Below, piece after piece: positions 48,501-63,340 of a stretch of DNA of 64,000 nucleotides (the stretch's first letter is position 1; each line of letters opens with the position of its first letter). The stretch spans positions 68,029,249 through 68,093,248 of the forward strand of contig OZ038423.1 in assembly GCA_964036155.1 (NCBI GenBank), given 5' to 3'. The stretch comes from Diploscapter coronatus (taxonomy: Eukaryota > Nematoda > Chromadorea > Rhabditida > Rhabditidae). The notes under the pieces were generated by a model. It was not told where the DNA came from, searched no databases, and saw nothing but the letters and a program-made list of their open reading frames with translations. The position numbers and the translations under genes were made by a program.

Positions 48501-48613
48501 TAAAGAAATATGTTAATTTGTTCAATTTAATTTATTTTTTAAAATTTCAGACCAAGCCCTCCCACGAATTCTCGCTAAGCACCAAATTGACGCGACAAAT
48601 GATGCTCCGATAA
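42503..48613 (+). CDS. apc-10: anaphase-promoting complex subunit 10 (APC10/DOC1)
   Basis: Eight exons (42503-42602, 42721-42777, 47321-47370, 47419-47531, 47756-47837, 47984-48096, 48315-48405, 48551-48613) sum to 669 nt, 222 aa. The product is the DOC-domain co-receptor subunit of the APC/C ubiquitin ligase, which helps bind D-box substrates in the nucleus. Landmarks: FWTRSTCKPG, DKFWQSDGQQPHTVTIEF, LDYKCDESYTPNKISIH, VQNHQNGRDTHIRHVRV, all characteristic of the DOC beta-sandwich. The C-terminus KLTRQMMLR ends in an Ile/Leu-Arg-like tail of the kind that docks onto TPR subunits (family knowledge). Intron 2 is 4.5 kb because it holds the MULE at 42935-47118; the other introns are under 230 bp. 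A tttcag lies directly upstream of the start. Poly(A) signal at 48678-48683. Confidence 0.95.
42926..42934. repeat. left 9-bp target-site duplication of the MULE
   Basis: AAGAGCTAT immediately left of the element, with an identical copy at 47119-47127. The empty intron would contain one copy. Confidence 0.9.
42943..43137. repeat. left terminal array: 20-bp repeats of the MULE
   Basis: A palindromic unit (42945-42975: 13-nt arms around 5 nt) is followed by seven direct units of gtcattgcgcacaaaa, most of them spaced exactly 20 bp as tatgtcattgcgcacaaaag. The array is inverted at the other end of the element. Probable transposase-binding or subterminal repeats. Confidence 0.9.
43811..46270 (+). 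CDS. MULE transposase (696 aa, 9 exons)
   Basis: Exons 43811-44562, 44619-44724, 44770-44869, 44917-45056, 45101-45460, 45504-45628, 45673-45911, 45956-46053 and 46100-46270 sum to 2,091 nt with no stop, 696 aa plus TGA. Residues 1-~200 are a Ser/Pro/Leu-rich low-complexity leader. A CX2C...HXC module follows (YVCAGC ... LPHVC), resembling the FLYWCH/WRKY-type zinc fingers of MULEs. The MULE catalytic core follows: first Asp in ALIGDGVHSFHP (codon 45215), second in VLDFETAAHNAA (45424), GCLFHYSMAF, and Glu in TNMAESWHRSL (45887). That gives a complete DDE triad with the usual MULE spacing. A TATATATA promoter-like run lies near 43745. The first intron (44563-44618) is the least certain junction. 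Confidence 0.9.
46902..47110. repeat. right terminal array: inverted 20-bp repeats of the MULE
   Basis: Seven units of ttttgtgcgcaatgac in inverse orientation to the left array, then a palindromic block (47050-47096, ~21-nt arms) and one last unit before the terminus. Two units have lost one T, giving 19-bp spacing. Confidence 0.9.
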
Positions 48614-49135
48614 TTTTTTAATTCGTTTTTTTCACTTTCGATCTCCTTCCCAGGTTATTTATTTTGTGTATGTCAATAATAAATTTGTATTTTGAAGCGA
48701 AAAGTTCTGGAAAATCAATTTTTGGTTGATCCAAACGTTATATTGATACGTTTCAATGATAAGTGACCTTTTCTATGTTTTCTTTCTTTCTACTATTTTT
48801 CGAACAATAAAATAGTAGAGCGATAAGTTCCTTCTTTCTTTCATTTCCCTTCTCTCCTTTTCTTCCTCTTTTTTCCTTTATATTTTCCTTACTCTTTCTC
48901 TTTTTCACTCTTTTCATTTCTTTGCAATCTAGATGATGTAACTAATCTTTGAAATTTTATGTCGATTTTTTGAAAATCTAGATAATTTCTTCTTACTCTT
49001 CTAGACACTAAAAATTTCCGTTATTTAGTTCGTTCATTTCTTCGAATTTTTGGCTACACCGTAGCATTTTCCAGAACTAATTACCCTATTGTTTCAGGGT
49101 AAAATCGAAAGCGTCTTTACGGGATCGAGCTCAAA
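48614..49135. other. short intergenic between APC10 and ADH
   Basis: Holds the APC10 poly(A) signal (48678-48683), a pyrimidine-rich run near 48770-48930 and a gtttcag acceptor at 49091-49097 before the ADH start. Close same-strand spacing, but no firm operon evidence. Confidence 0.5.
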
Positions 49136-51838
<2,703 letters not shown>

Positions 51839-52660
51839 AGAGTTCACTTTCATCGACAATTTTTTCACTTGCCTTAAAAGTAGATATGTAGATTTTTAAT
51901 TTAAAAGTTCATATTTTCTTATTTCTGGCGGTTATTCAGAGTTGTGCTTTTATCAATAAAGTGTTTTAGAAAATTTGTTTATTTTTGTACGAAGTTTGCA
52001 TACTTTATGCGAAATAACTTATCTTTTCTATTTCCCACTTTGGACTTGGATTTGGCCTTTCTCACTTTATTATAAAAAACAAGTAGTTCATTGATATCTT
52101 TTTTTAATCTATAGAATCTGCCTCTTTTCGTTCATTTTCAAATTTGAAAACCTAGTCTTCGTTCGAGTGTTCTCATTCGAGCGCATTTTCTTTCGTCTTC
52201 CCAAAATATTGAATTCGCTTTTTATAAAGGCAGCTGATTTATTTTTACTTCTTGGCTCAAAAATGCTATTTCTTAAGTTTATTATAAACTCAGCAAGCTG
52301 ATTCATTTGGATCCTTATCAGTTAGAGCTGATATTTGAGACGCATCGTCTCTCTATAGAAATAGCTCATTAAAATCTACCCAGGAAAAACTTAGGTTGCA
52401 AATTTCATGATTGTCGAAAACAAATTCGTATATTTAAAAAATCAAAAACGTCTCCTGAAACTAGAAATTTTTGTCATTTTCTTTCAAAATTCCTCAAAAT
52501 CGCTTATCCACGTTGTCCTTCAGTCTTTCATCTTTCAAATTCTATATTCTTGATCTCGTTGCGAAATTTACCCTCACTTTTATGCTGTATTTATACATTT
52601 AGAAAAGTGACGTTATTTTTTAATTATTCAACTCAGGTGAAAAACCTGCGTGCGTGTAAA
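51839..52660. other. intergenic between ADH and PP5
   Basis: Contains the ADH poly(A) signal and a caactcag acceptor at 52629-52636, likely the PP5 trans-splice site. Otherwise nothing recognised. Confidence 0.5.
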
Positions 52661-55600
52661 ATGACTACGGTAACGAACGACATCGTGACCTCGGTGAAGA
52701 TGGCCTCTGAGCTGAGAGAGTTCAAGTCGGACGGAGAGAAGGCAGCCTACTTCAAGGACGAGGCCAACCAGATCTTCAAAGGTCAGATAATTTTTGAAAA
52801 TTAACCAGATTCGTAGAATTTTGAAGGGTAATTTCAATGAATTCTTGTCAAATCGTTTCGAATAGGTAATTTTTCGAAATCATTTTTTTACACAGAAACG
52901 TCTTGAATTAATTATAAGATATACTAGACGCAGCTAGGTTTATTTTAAAACAGATTAGAAATGAGACTTTCAAGACAAATTTCGAGAAGAAATTATTGAA
53001 GTCTGCGTAAATTATCAAATAGAAAAGTGAAAGATTATTTTATATTTTCTGAAACCTATTTATTCAGATCAGCTCTACGATGTGGCGATCGAGCTCTACT
53101 CGCTCGCGATCGACATCCTCCCCTCGGCAGTTCTCTATGCAAATCGGTATTTTTATTTTTTTAGTTAATCTCTTTTTTCGATAAAACTTGTTTCAACTAA
53201 TTTCAGTCGAGAGTTGATCATTTAGTCGCAAGAAAATCACATATTTAAAACAAAAGATTAAGATCGATTTAAAAAATCGAATAGTGAAAATGTTCAGAAG
53301 TATGGCAAACATGAAGCGTGAATTGTACGGCAGCGCTCTCGAGGACGCTGACAGAGCTATTGAATTGGATCCCAAGTACATCAAGGTTCGGTAATTACTA
53401 CTTGTTAAGGAGCCCGTTAAATTCGAGGATATTTAGCGAGAAGGAGTTGAAAGAATATACAATGCAATTTGAGAATTTTAGGGCTATTACCGTCGTGCCA
53501 CCGCAAACATGGCTCTGTCTCGGTTCAAGAAGGCTCTCGCTGATTACGCTACTGTCGTCAAGGTAATTTCGATCTTTCCGCAAAAATAAACAAAATCCGA
53601 AAATTACAATATTTGGATGTTTCTTTACTTCTAATAAAATAAACAAGCAAATTTCTAAAAACAAAACCAGGTCTGCCCGAACGACCCCGATGCGAAGCGC
53701 AAGCACGAGGAGTGCCAGAAGATCGTGAAGAAAAAGGCTTTTCTCGACGCGATCGCCATGGATCACACAGAGAAGAAACCACTCGCTGAGGCGATCGACT
53801 GGAAGAAGAAAGGTTATTTGAATCATTTTAAGTGGTTTTTTTTTTGTTTATTCTTTTCTGTAGCATAGATTTCTAACCTTTTAGGATTAATTTGAAGCAT
53901 ACGCTTTTTAAGTTTGGAAAAAATCAGAAATTTTGACTGAAATTCATTTTTACGAGATAATGGCATTATCACGATAGCATTTCTAAACGAAAAGTGATTG
54001 ATGCATGGAAAACTTTTAAATATTCTTGAAAAAGTGGAACAGATTAAAATTTGAGAAGTGGAGTCGAGCTACGACGGCCCGCATCTGGGCGAGCAGGTCA
54101 CTCGCGAATTCATGGTCGCCTTGATCGAGTGCTTCAAGCAGCAGGGCAAATTACACATCAAATATGCCTATAAGGTCGGGAGAGAATTTGATTTTTAAAA
54201 ATAAATCTTTCTAAAATCAAATTTGAAATTTCGAAATAATTTATGATAAAAATGCGTTTCAAAAATTCTTTGGACAACACTCAGTAAAGAAGCGATTTTC
54301 TGGCAGAAACGGGACGAAAATTATGATTGAGACTAAGAAAGAGTTGAAATATCAAATGATCTCCCCCTTTTCTTGTCATTGAGCATAGAATTATAAAATT
54401 TCCAGAAATTTTTGAAAAGCTCTTTTCAGATAATCATCGACATTTTCAACTACTTCAGGGCGCAGCCTTCGATGGTGGAAATCAATGTTCCGGGTAAAGA
54501 TCGCTTTTTATCGCTCTAAATTAAAAGAACGTTTTCAGCCGGCAAGAAATTCACGATCTGCGGCGACGTGCATGGCCAATTCTTCGATCTCGTCAACATT
54601 TTCGAGATCAATGGCTTGCCCAGGTAACGCGTTGTGATTTTCGAGAAAAAAGTCTGTCATTTGAAATGTTCGGAGTTTCTTTTCTCTTCCAACTCTGGAA
54701 AGTCTTCCTCATAACTCGGAATTCTTCAAGTATTCAGTCTCCAACTGACATGTTTTCTATGAAAACTTCAAGTCATAAGAATAGCTGCATTTAGCGAGGA
54801 CAACCCCTATCTGTTCAACGGGGACTTCGTGGACCGCGGCTCGTTCGGCGTGGAGACCATCTTCACGCTGCTCGGCTTCAAGCTCCTCTATCCCAACCAC
54901 TTCTTTATGTCCAGGGGTAACCACGAATCAGATGTCATGAATAAGGTCAGTTTTTTCCTATTTACGATAGATTTGCACTTTCTTATTTTTTTAAAGAATC
55001 GAAGGTTTGAGAAATGAAGTTTTCACATGATTTTTTCTAAATGGATACTAATGCAGCCTGAAAAAAAACGTTCATTTAAAGTTAGCTTTTATAAGAAAAA
55101 CTGAAACATTGAATTATCTTTCATTTGGAATTTTGATCTTTCAGATGTACGGTTTCGAGGGCGAGGTGCGTGCCAAATACGAGGCGCAGATGAGCGACTT
55201 GTTCACGGAGACTTTCTGCCAGCTGCCTCTCTGCCATCTCATCAACAAGAAAATTTTCGTAAGATTTTTATTATTCCAAAACTACGAAATTTTACTGATT
55301 TCCATACAAAAAAGACAAAATAATTTGAATAGCGAGACTCTATCAATTCAATTCATTTCATTCTTTTTTTTTGTAAAGTTCATATTTCTACCAATGGTAT
55401 AGTTGTTTTTTTAATCAAAACCTTTTTCTTCGGAATAAGTTACTTTTCCAAGAACCCTAAAAATTACAACAACAAAAAACCCATTCCAGGTTTGCCACGG
55501 CGGTCTGTTCTCGAAAGACGGCGTTACTCTCGATCAAATCCGCAAAGTCGACCGTGTCAGGCAGCCGCCCGATGAGGGAATCATGTGCGACTTGCTATGG

Positions 55601-56532
55601 TATGATTTTTTTCATTTATAAATTAGATTTTCTCGAGGTTCGGGAAATTTGTTAAGTTTAATAAAATAAGGCTTTTCATGTTTTTTGAAAATTAAAAAAT
55701 TAGGTCCGATCCGCAGCCGATCCAGGGCAGAGCGCCCTCGAAGCGCGGCGTCGGATGCCAATTCGGACCTGACGTCAGCAAGAAGTGGTGCGAGGAGAAC
55801 GACGTCGAATACGTCGTCAGGTCGCATGAAGTCAAGCCGGGTATGAAAACTATTTTTTTACCAAAATTTTTATTTCGAAATTTGCTTTCTGCGTATTTTA
55901 GTTAGGATGTTTCGTGAAACGCTTTTCCTTGACTTTTATCTGAAATGGCTTTTTAAATCGTTGATGGTAGTATTTTCTAAGATAAGAAGCTTCATGGAAA
56001 ATTTTAAAATATTTTTTCTGAAATGAAATGATAGTTGAAGATTTTTTGACAATTTTTTCATGTTTGACTTTCAGACGGCTGGGAGGAACATCATAACGGA
56101 CGGGTCTACACTGTAGGTTTTGAAATTGTATCAAGTTTAAAGAATTCAATTTTTTGTGATGCGTTTCAGAGTTTCATGTATTTTTTCTGAGAAAATTATT
56201 TAGGCTGTAAATTTAAAGTCCGATTTATTTATTAAAAAAATTCAGGTGTTCTCAGCGCCGAATTACTGCGACCAAATGGGCAACAAGGGCGCGTTCATTA
56301 CCATCACAGGAGATAATTTGAAGGTTCGGAAACACTTTAAAATTGGCATAATTTAATTTTTTTTCAAATAAGCATTTCTGAAAAGATTTGTTTAGGAAAG
56401 TGCGGGTTTAAACATTTTTTGAAACTAAACAAATTTCAGCCGAAATTCACCGAATTCGAGGCGGTCGATCACCCGACACTGCCCCCGATGGCTTATGCGC
56501 GAAATGGCGGATTCTTCCCATTCTTCGCCTAA
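52661..56532 (+). CDS. pph-5: serine/threonine protein phosphatase 5 (TPR-PP5)
   Basis: PPP-family phosphatase that binds HSP90 through its TPRs and is autoinhibited by them. N-terminal TPR block: [58 protein letters not shown]. Catalytic domain: [87 protein letters not shown] and [16 protein letters not shown], which carry all the metal ligands and the catalytic His. The protein is about 480 aa, like metazoan PP5, and ends GGFFPFFA. The intron before VESSYDGP ends in GAGAAG (54053-54058), so two in-frame acceptors are possible. The start at 52661 is the first ATG after the caactcag acceptor. Confidence 0.95.
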
Positions 56533-58054
56533 ATTCGACAGGTTAAAACTACGGACTGTGAGTACTTTTTCAGCCGTTTGAATTTTTTATAAGAAAAGTA
56601 GAGCACTTTTCAAAATTTCACTTTCGAAAGAAATACTCACATTCCAAAGTCAATTTTATCGATTTCCATTCCATCAGGTAGCTAAAATTATGTGAATTCA
56701 AAGGTGCAGCTGTAATTTTTAATATTTCATAAGACATTTTGAAAAATTCGTTTTCTTCAAGATTGCAACTGTGCCTGAAATTTATTCGATGCCAAAATAT
56801 TCTCACTTTTCTCCCAGATTTTATCGATTTCAGCCATAAGTTAATTCCGTTGTTATTTTATTCAAAGTAAAGATTTAGGTACAAGTTTTATTCGCCCAAA
56901 AAGACAAGTTTGTGAAGTGTTGTTTGTTAGGATTTTCAGAGATATGTTAATTTTTTACTTGCCCGTATTTTCGAGATTTTCATCGTTTTCTGGGTCAGCT
57001 TTAGATTTTTCAAAATGCAGGAAACTCTGAAATCCCGATAATTTAAAAACTTTTAGAGCTTAGAACGAGTTATTCTAATTCATTTTGATTTTGCGAGTGA
57101 ACATTTTTATTGGATAGTCGATTTTGATCATCGGTTTTAATTTCATTTTTGTTTGTCAAGAACCCAGGACTTTTTCTCAGAACAGGGTTACGGTATTTCG
57201 CCCAATTTTTAACTCAAACTTGATTTTTTCTGTATTTGATCCTACTTTACTCTTACTAGGCAATTATTTCGTTTTAACTTTATTATTGCTACCAAGAATT
57301 TCGTATTGTTGAGGGGTAAAAGTTATGATTTGACGAGAAAATGAAGGATCAAGTTTTATTTTTGTTATTTTACCGGTTTTTAACCGATGTCAACTGCACT
57401 TTTCACAAGATTCGATGTTTCAGCTGCAATTAGAGGTAAAACTTTTTATTACCTTTCTTCAAAATCAATCAAATTTTCTTTCTTTCACAATCTACTCTAC
57501 GAAAAAATAAATAATCACATTCAGTAGTCGATAAAAATCCCAGATTTGTGATGAGTTGACTTGGAGAATTAGGCACCTTTACCTATCTTTTTTCAAAGAT
57601 CGGTAAAAATCGCCCAAGGTTGCAAGGAAAATCAGGTAAGAAATTTGGAGAATCCTACATAAAGCTTGGGATCAAATTTTGGAAAACCCTATCATATTTC
57701 TTTAGAATAGAACTTCCTAAAAAGTTGAGAAAAAATTGGGGGATCAAAAAATTCGAATGAAGTCCCCACCCGAAAACGTATGGAAAGAGGGAGTATTCAT
57801 AAAAAGTGGAGGCAAACTCCAGAAAACAAGTAAAAGTTCATCAAAATCAAAGACGATGATGAAAAACAACAATTATTAAAATCTTCATTTGACGAAGAGT
57901 AAAAGAGGCTTGGCGGGTTTTGAGAAAAGGGGGATGGGTCAAAAAGAAAAATGGCAAAAATTCGGAAGGTCCCGAAAATTTTACCAAATGAACGATGGGG
58001 AGAGGACTACTCGAGTCCATGAAATGCGTCTTTTATGGTAGGCGACGATATCAT
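56533..58054. other. convergent intergenic between PP5 and calreticulin
   Basis: 1.5 kb, AT-rich, containing both 3' untranslated regions. No RNA gene or repeat recognised. Confidence 0.5.
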
Positions 58055-60800
58055 TTAGAGCTCGTCCTTGTCGGGCTTCTCCTCCTTGTCTTCATCCTCC
58101 TCCTCTTCGTCTCCGCCCTCGGCCTTTTTCTTTTCCTCCTCCTCCTTTCGATTCTTCTCTTCCTCCTCCAACTTCTTGCGCGCCTCTTCGTCGGCCTTCT
58201 CCTTTTGCTCCTGAAAAATGTAAAAATTAGGGAGGATTTTTCATTTTATTAAAAAGCTTCTCCATACCTTCTCAGCCTCCTTGAGTTTCTCGAAGGTGTT
58301 GGCGGCATGGTCCTTGGCGTCATCAATGGAGTCGGCCACGAGGATGTTGTCGAAGATCGAGCCTGCCTTCACCTGTAAATAGACAACATTTAGAGCCTGC
58401 CTCATCATAAATTTTAGCAGTTATCATAGCAACTTTTATCCCTCTCATTGTTTATAGTCAGAGATGATAACGACTATTTCGAAGTCCGCTCACCTGCCAG
58501 ATGTCGACTCCAATGGCGCCGAAATTATCATACAGGTAGATCTCGTCATCCGCGTGGTACTCGGGGTTGTCGATCTGCAAATTTTATATTTTTCTCTAAA
58601 AATATGAGTTTTTGATTTTGATATGAAGAAAATTGATTTCGATTTTTCCCCAAAAGTACATCTTTATGGATATTTTTCGATTTTCGTACCTCGGGATGGA
58701 TCCACTTGCCCTTGTAGTCGGGGTTCTTGATCTGCTTTGGCTTCCACTCGCCCTTGTACTCGGGGTTGTCGCTGAAAAGAGACGCATTACTTTTTTGGTA
58801 GCACTAATAAAAGCAATTTTATGACACTTCATATGATGCCATTCAATAAAGTATTCCAAACGGTATCATTGGTACCATCATTTCTAGTGACTCACATCAT
58901 CGGGGGCTCCCACTCGCCGTCCATCTCGTCGTCCCAGTCATCAGGCTTCTTGGCATCCGGGTCGGGGATGTGCTCGGGCTTGTCCCAGTCCTCAGGCTGA
59001 AATGGTTCATGGTTACCAAATTTTTGAGTCTATGGAAATTTTAAAAATCGTATTTTTGGCAACATCTTTGTACCAAATGGCATTTCTTTATGATATTCTG
59101 ATACTATCTGTACACCAAATAGTCCCATTTCTGATAACCAACCTTGGAGTCATCGGGGTCATCGATGTACTCTCTCTCGTCCCAGTCTTCGGGCTTCTTG
59201 GCATCTGGGTCCTTGATCTTCTTGGGAGGCAGGAAGTCCCAGTCGGCTTCGAGTTCGCCCGATTCCACCTTCTCTCCGTCGATCTGCACCTCGTACGTGT
59301 TGTCCGGGTTCAGGATCAGGGTGTAGAGATGGGTGAGTTCGTCGTCCTGAAAAAATTCATCATTTTGGAATCTTATGCATAAATTTATGGTCTTTAGAAA
59401 TTATTAAATAGAAAAGAAATGGAATATTTTCAAGCGTTTATTTGAAACACGTGTCATCTCTGGTTAATTTTGTACTTTTTGATTTTAATGATCAAGTTCG
59501 GATTTATATGTTCGTCAGCCAGGATCCACGCAAGACTGGGGGAGCGCTCACAGTGAGCCTTACTCACAAATTTTGGGTTTGGTGCGAATTGTGACAAAAT
59601 TTACGAGCATTTTACGCTAAATTTTGTTACAAATCGGCACAAAATCCAACTTTTGAGAGACGAGTTCCTCCTGGGTGCGCTGTCTTTTGTGGATCCGCTC
59701 AGATTCGTTTTATCCCTTTGTCCTCACCTTGCATCTGATGTCCTTCTTGATGAGGTGGTTCTTGCCCTTGTACGAGAAGATGACGTGCACCTTCTTGGTG
59801 GGTCCGCAGATGTCCGGTCCGAACATCACGTTGTACGGCGTCTCACCGTGGAAATCAGCCAGGTCGACGTCCGAGCGCATCACCTGGAATTTTAGAAATT
59901 AGCATAAACATCTTTTCTGTTGAACAGTCCAAAAATGTGGTTTTCGATTCATAGTTTGGTTATTTTCCTACTCACAAGATCAAATCTTGCAAGTTTTACA
60001 TGTCTTTTCTGCGGAAAAAGGAGGTTTTTCAACTTTGACATGAATTTCCGGATCGGATTTCTGGTTTTTCTAAAACGCTTTTTCCCTGACCTTGACATAT
60101 CCACCTCCGCAGTCGATGCCCTGCTCGTGCTTGACGGTGAACTGGATGACCGTCGTCTTGCCCTTGTTCGAGAACGACTTCGGGAACTTGGCCGCGCGCG
60201 AGTAGAACTTCGCGTCCTGCAATTTTAAAACATCATTTTCTAGAAGCTTCCAGAAACTTGTTTTTCCAGATATTGCATTATCTCTAAAAGCCCCTCGATA
60301 TTGAGATATTGAACCCTTGTAGTTTCCACTTTGTCTCCTTTATTCTACCTTTCAGAAATCAGAGTGGAGACTGTAAGGAGTCGAAAATAGAAGATTCGGG
60401 ACTTTTATTTGAGAAATACAAGATCCATTTCCTCGTTCGGACCTGGGAAGTCTTGATTCCGGCGTCGCGTTTCTCGTCGCCGAAGTACTTGCCGGCAGTG
60501 CGCTTGAATTCACCGTAGTCGTCCTTGTGCTTCGACTGAATCCAACGCTTCTCCCACGAATCGTCTGAAATGGAGGGGTCTTTTATTTTCTATAGACTTA
60601 TTTTTGATAGAATCCTAAATTTTTGAAGAAAATCTATTCTTCCTAGAAAATTGTGCATTTTTTTTTAGAATGAATCTATCTTTCTAGGAGATTTCCTAAT
60701 TTTGGGATTTTATTCTATTCTCACCTAAGAACTCTTCCTTGAAGAAGACCTCGGAGGCGACGACGGCAACGAGCGCCACCAGACACAAGACGGACCGCAT
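58055..60800 (-). CDS. crt-1: calreticulin
   Basis: ER-lumen lectin chaperone and Ca2+ store. Ten exons encode ~410 aa. A signal peptide ([16 protein letters not shown]) precedes [17 protein letters not shown]. The N-domain has [14 protein letters not shown] and [20 protein letters not shown], which contain the calreticulin-family signatures. The P-domain has the repeats [46 protein letters not shown] units and [20 protein letters not shown]. The C-domain is Glu/Asp/Lys-rich and ends DKDEL, an ER-retrieval signal. A tttcag acceptor lies ~26 bp upstream of the ATG, either trans-splicing or a 5'-UTR intron. An ER-stress-type promoter cluster is ~1 kb upstream (61766-61792). One intron hosts a palindromic MITE (59522-59696). 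Confidence 0.97.
59522..59696. mobile_element. palindromic MITE in a calreticulin intron
   Basis: 175 bp with GGATCCAC at one end and GTGGATCC at the other. The interior folds back: ~35-nt arms (about 59571-59606 and 59615-59650) share gacaaaatttacg / cgctaaattttgtt and ttgggtttggtgcgaa / ggcacaaaatccaac. No coding capacity. Confidence 0.6.
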
Positions 60801-61765
60801 GTTGATTTGCCGAATCACACAAGTCCTGAAACACTCGAAAATTATCCGGAAAACCCGAGAAAATTTCGAAAATCGCCAAAAATCGCTCGGAAATGACGGG
60901 CAAAACGCGAGGAAAGACAATGGAGAAAGTGGCCGTCTTCATTGCCCAATTTCGTTTTCGGCAAGTGGTTTTTCGAGTTTTGTGGTTTTTTGAAATTTTT
61001 TGGTTACTGTCAGCAGGTGGTTGTTGAAGAAATTGAGGGTTTGAAGACGAGATATGTCACGATAAACGCAGAAGCGATAGTGATTTTGGAAATGAAATCG
61101 CAGACTTTCGAAAAATGTAATCAAATTTTGGAAAACAAAGTTTTTGATTTGGGATTTTCTCGAATTTCGAGATTTTTGGACAGGAGATCGACAAATTGGG
61201 TCATTCAGCGGTCGTTGTTCGAATTGGGTGAAGGACGAAGTAGTCTGTTTTGGAATCGAAGATTTTTGAGAGATAAGGAAGGCTTTCTGCAAAAAATAAA
61301 TGTTCTAGAAAAATGAAAGTTTCTAGATCTTTTATAGAAGCTTTTAGGTATTTTCAGATGTTGGAGTCTTTTGGATAAGTTTGGAAAGGGGTTGATAGAA
61401 GTGTGTTTGAGTTTTGAAGAGTATCAAAGCAAAATGGGAAAGCATTAGGATCAAAATGTTCAAAGGGCTCTAGCTCCAGAACGAGTCTGATCTGATAGAT
61501 GGTTTTGGAAGAACTTAGATAAGATAACCGAAGGACAAGATAAACAATTGGCCTGGAACTTTCGGGGGTATCAATTCAAAGAACCAAAATTGCTCAAGAA
61601 TGGTTAAAAACGTGGAGCCCTCGAATAAATATGGTTCTAGTGAGAGGACGCGTCAAGAATATTCAAAATTTCGGGGTGGTTTTGATGGAAAACCGTCATA
61701 AATCCCGTCGGCGCTTCATCGCTGACTCGACTTTTCTCCGCGTTCTCGCGTTTTGGCGAACCCCC
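60801..61765. other. calreticulin 5' region
   Basis: Open frames occur here on both strands but none has recognisable protein character or consistent splice sites. Probably an outron or 5'-UTR intron between the promoter-like cluster at ~61.77 kb and the coding start. Confidence 0.45.
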
Positions 61766-61792
61766 ATTGGTCCACGTCAGCTCCCGACCAAT
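61766..61792 (-). promoter_or_regulatory. ER stress response elements (ERSE-II, UPRE, CCAAT)
   Basis: ATTGGTCCACG (61766-61776) matches the ERSE-II consensus ATTGG-N-CCACG exactly. The overlapping CCACGTCA (61772-61779) is TGACGTGG, the XBP1/ATF6 UPRE core, on the minus strand. A second CCAAT is at 61788-61792. The cluster sits in a locally GC-rich island (61700-61860), ~965 bp upstream of the calreticulin start and on its 5' side. Calreticulin is a classic unfolded-protein-response target, which supports the assignment. Confidence 0.65.
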
Positions 61793-63340
61793 CAGAGCGC
61801 GCCCTCCACGAGGTGGGCGGAGCGTAGCGAGGCATTCTGCCCGTCATTTACGCGCAATACACGTTGCACTAAAGGAGAAACTAGAAACTCGAGAGATTTT
61901 GCTAAAGGACATTGATAAAGTGACGAGACTGATAGAGAAACAGATTATCATGCAAAAAATGAAGGTTTGAGATAAATTAGTAAGAAAAAAGGATTGATTT
62001 AACTTAAATTTATTTTTGGTCAAGAATTTTTAAATTGGTACGAACAGCCGATGGTTAAAAGTGGATACTTTGAAGGTTTTATCACATTGCAACGTAAACT
62101 CCCGTGAAACTTGCTTACTACTCGAAAAGTGCATGTTGGGGTGAAGTTTTGCTACTTATCTGAGACTTTAGACAATTTCTGTACGATCACCTTGGAAACG
62201 ACTTTTAATCGAAAAAATGTTCTATTTTTATCCTTCGCTTCATTTCCTATTCTGGTAAACTGGTTGTTGGAAACTCTCAAATTACTCGGAAAATAGTGAA
62301 TCTGGGAGATTTTAAAGTCTAAATCTAGAAAGGCCATGACAAGCTTAAGATCTTAGGCTGCAACTATGCTCTAAAGCTAAATAAGAAAAACGATCTTATT
62401 TTGAAAGTCTATTATTCACCTTTCGAAACCACTAACTTTTCTTCTTTTAGGGTTTCGACTAACTTGTGAAAAAATCAAGACTGAGTCTGGAATGGAATGA
62501 ATTTGGTCTAATTTCAACTGAACCTTTCCTGGGGTTGGACTTGTAGCGGCGACGATTTCAAACTATATCTCGGATTTTTCTGGGCTTCCCTGGAATTCAA
62601 AGATTCAAGGATCAAAAAGGCCGATCCAGAGCTTATCTTCATATCAGATCAAGGTAGGGAATTTTATTTCCTTTCTTTTGAAAATAGAATCCTCAAAAAT
62701 AAATAAATTTTGCATGCAGAGCTTGTTTGATAGCTTTTTTCCTTGAAACCTAGACAGAGATCTTGCGAAATTCATTTTTAATCTTGGAAAGTGCCTATTG
62801 CCAACTCTCATTTATTTCTAAAAATTTTCAAAAATCATAAAATTCAAGTTTAAAAACATTGTTTCCGACTTTGTTTTGAACTTTTCAAAAACACGAAAGT
62901 AGCTCATTTCCATAAGTTGAGAACTTTGACTACCGAAACTACTGAAAATCAGACAGAGTTGTTTCGATGTTTCTCTCGAAAGTCCACTCTCTTTTTTCCT
63001 TTTCTTTGTTGACTTTACAATTCCAGTTGAAAAGGCTCCCTGTTTTCGAACTATTTTCCTCTTTTTCCCGAGTTTCGAGCAAAACCAATGTTATGAATTT
63101 TTTCTTGAAACATTTTAGAAAATCTGCAAAATTTGATATTTTCACCGAGATAAACTTATTTATACTCTTTTCAAGCAGAGATGTATTGATAAAAGCTGTT
63201 ATTTTGATTGTTTATGAAAAATTATATATATATTTTTTTATTTTTTTTAATTTCACTAATTTTCAGCCAAAGATTTATTATCATTTTTTGAAAATGTTTA
63301 TGATTTTTAAAGACCTTTAAGATTTTTATTTTAGGCCGAA
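61793..63340. other. intergenic upstream of HMG-CoA synthase
   Basis: No coding exon supported. The GC-rich island at its left edge could be a bidirectional promoter. A ttttag acceptor at 63329-63334 precedes the next start codon. Confidence 0.45.

Noticed and set aside
58055..59900. Plus-strand Leu-rich frames in the calreticulin region
   Set aside because: Antisense shadows of the acidic calreticulin exons (Glu/Lys codons read backwards give Leu/Phe runs).
60939..61316. Two opposed ~120-codon frames upstream of calreticulin
   Set aside because: They overlap each other antisense, have Phe/Lys/Asn-rich composition typical of AT-rich non-coding DNA, and match nothing known.
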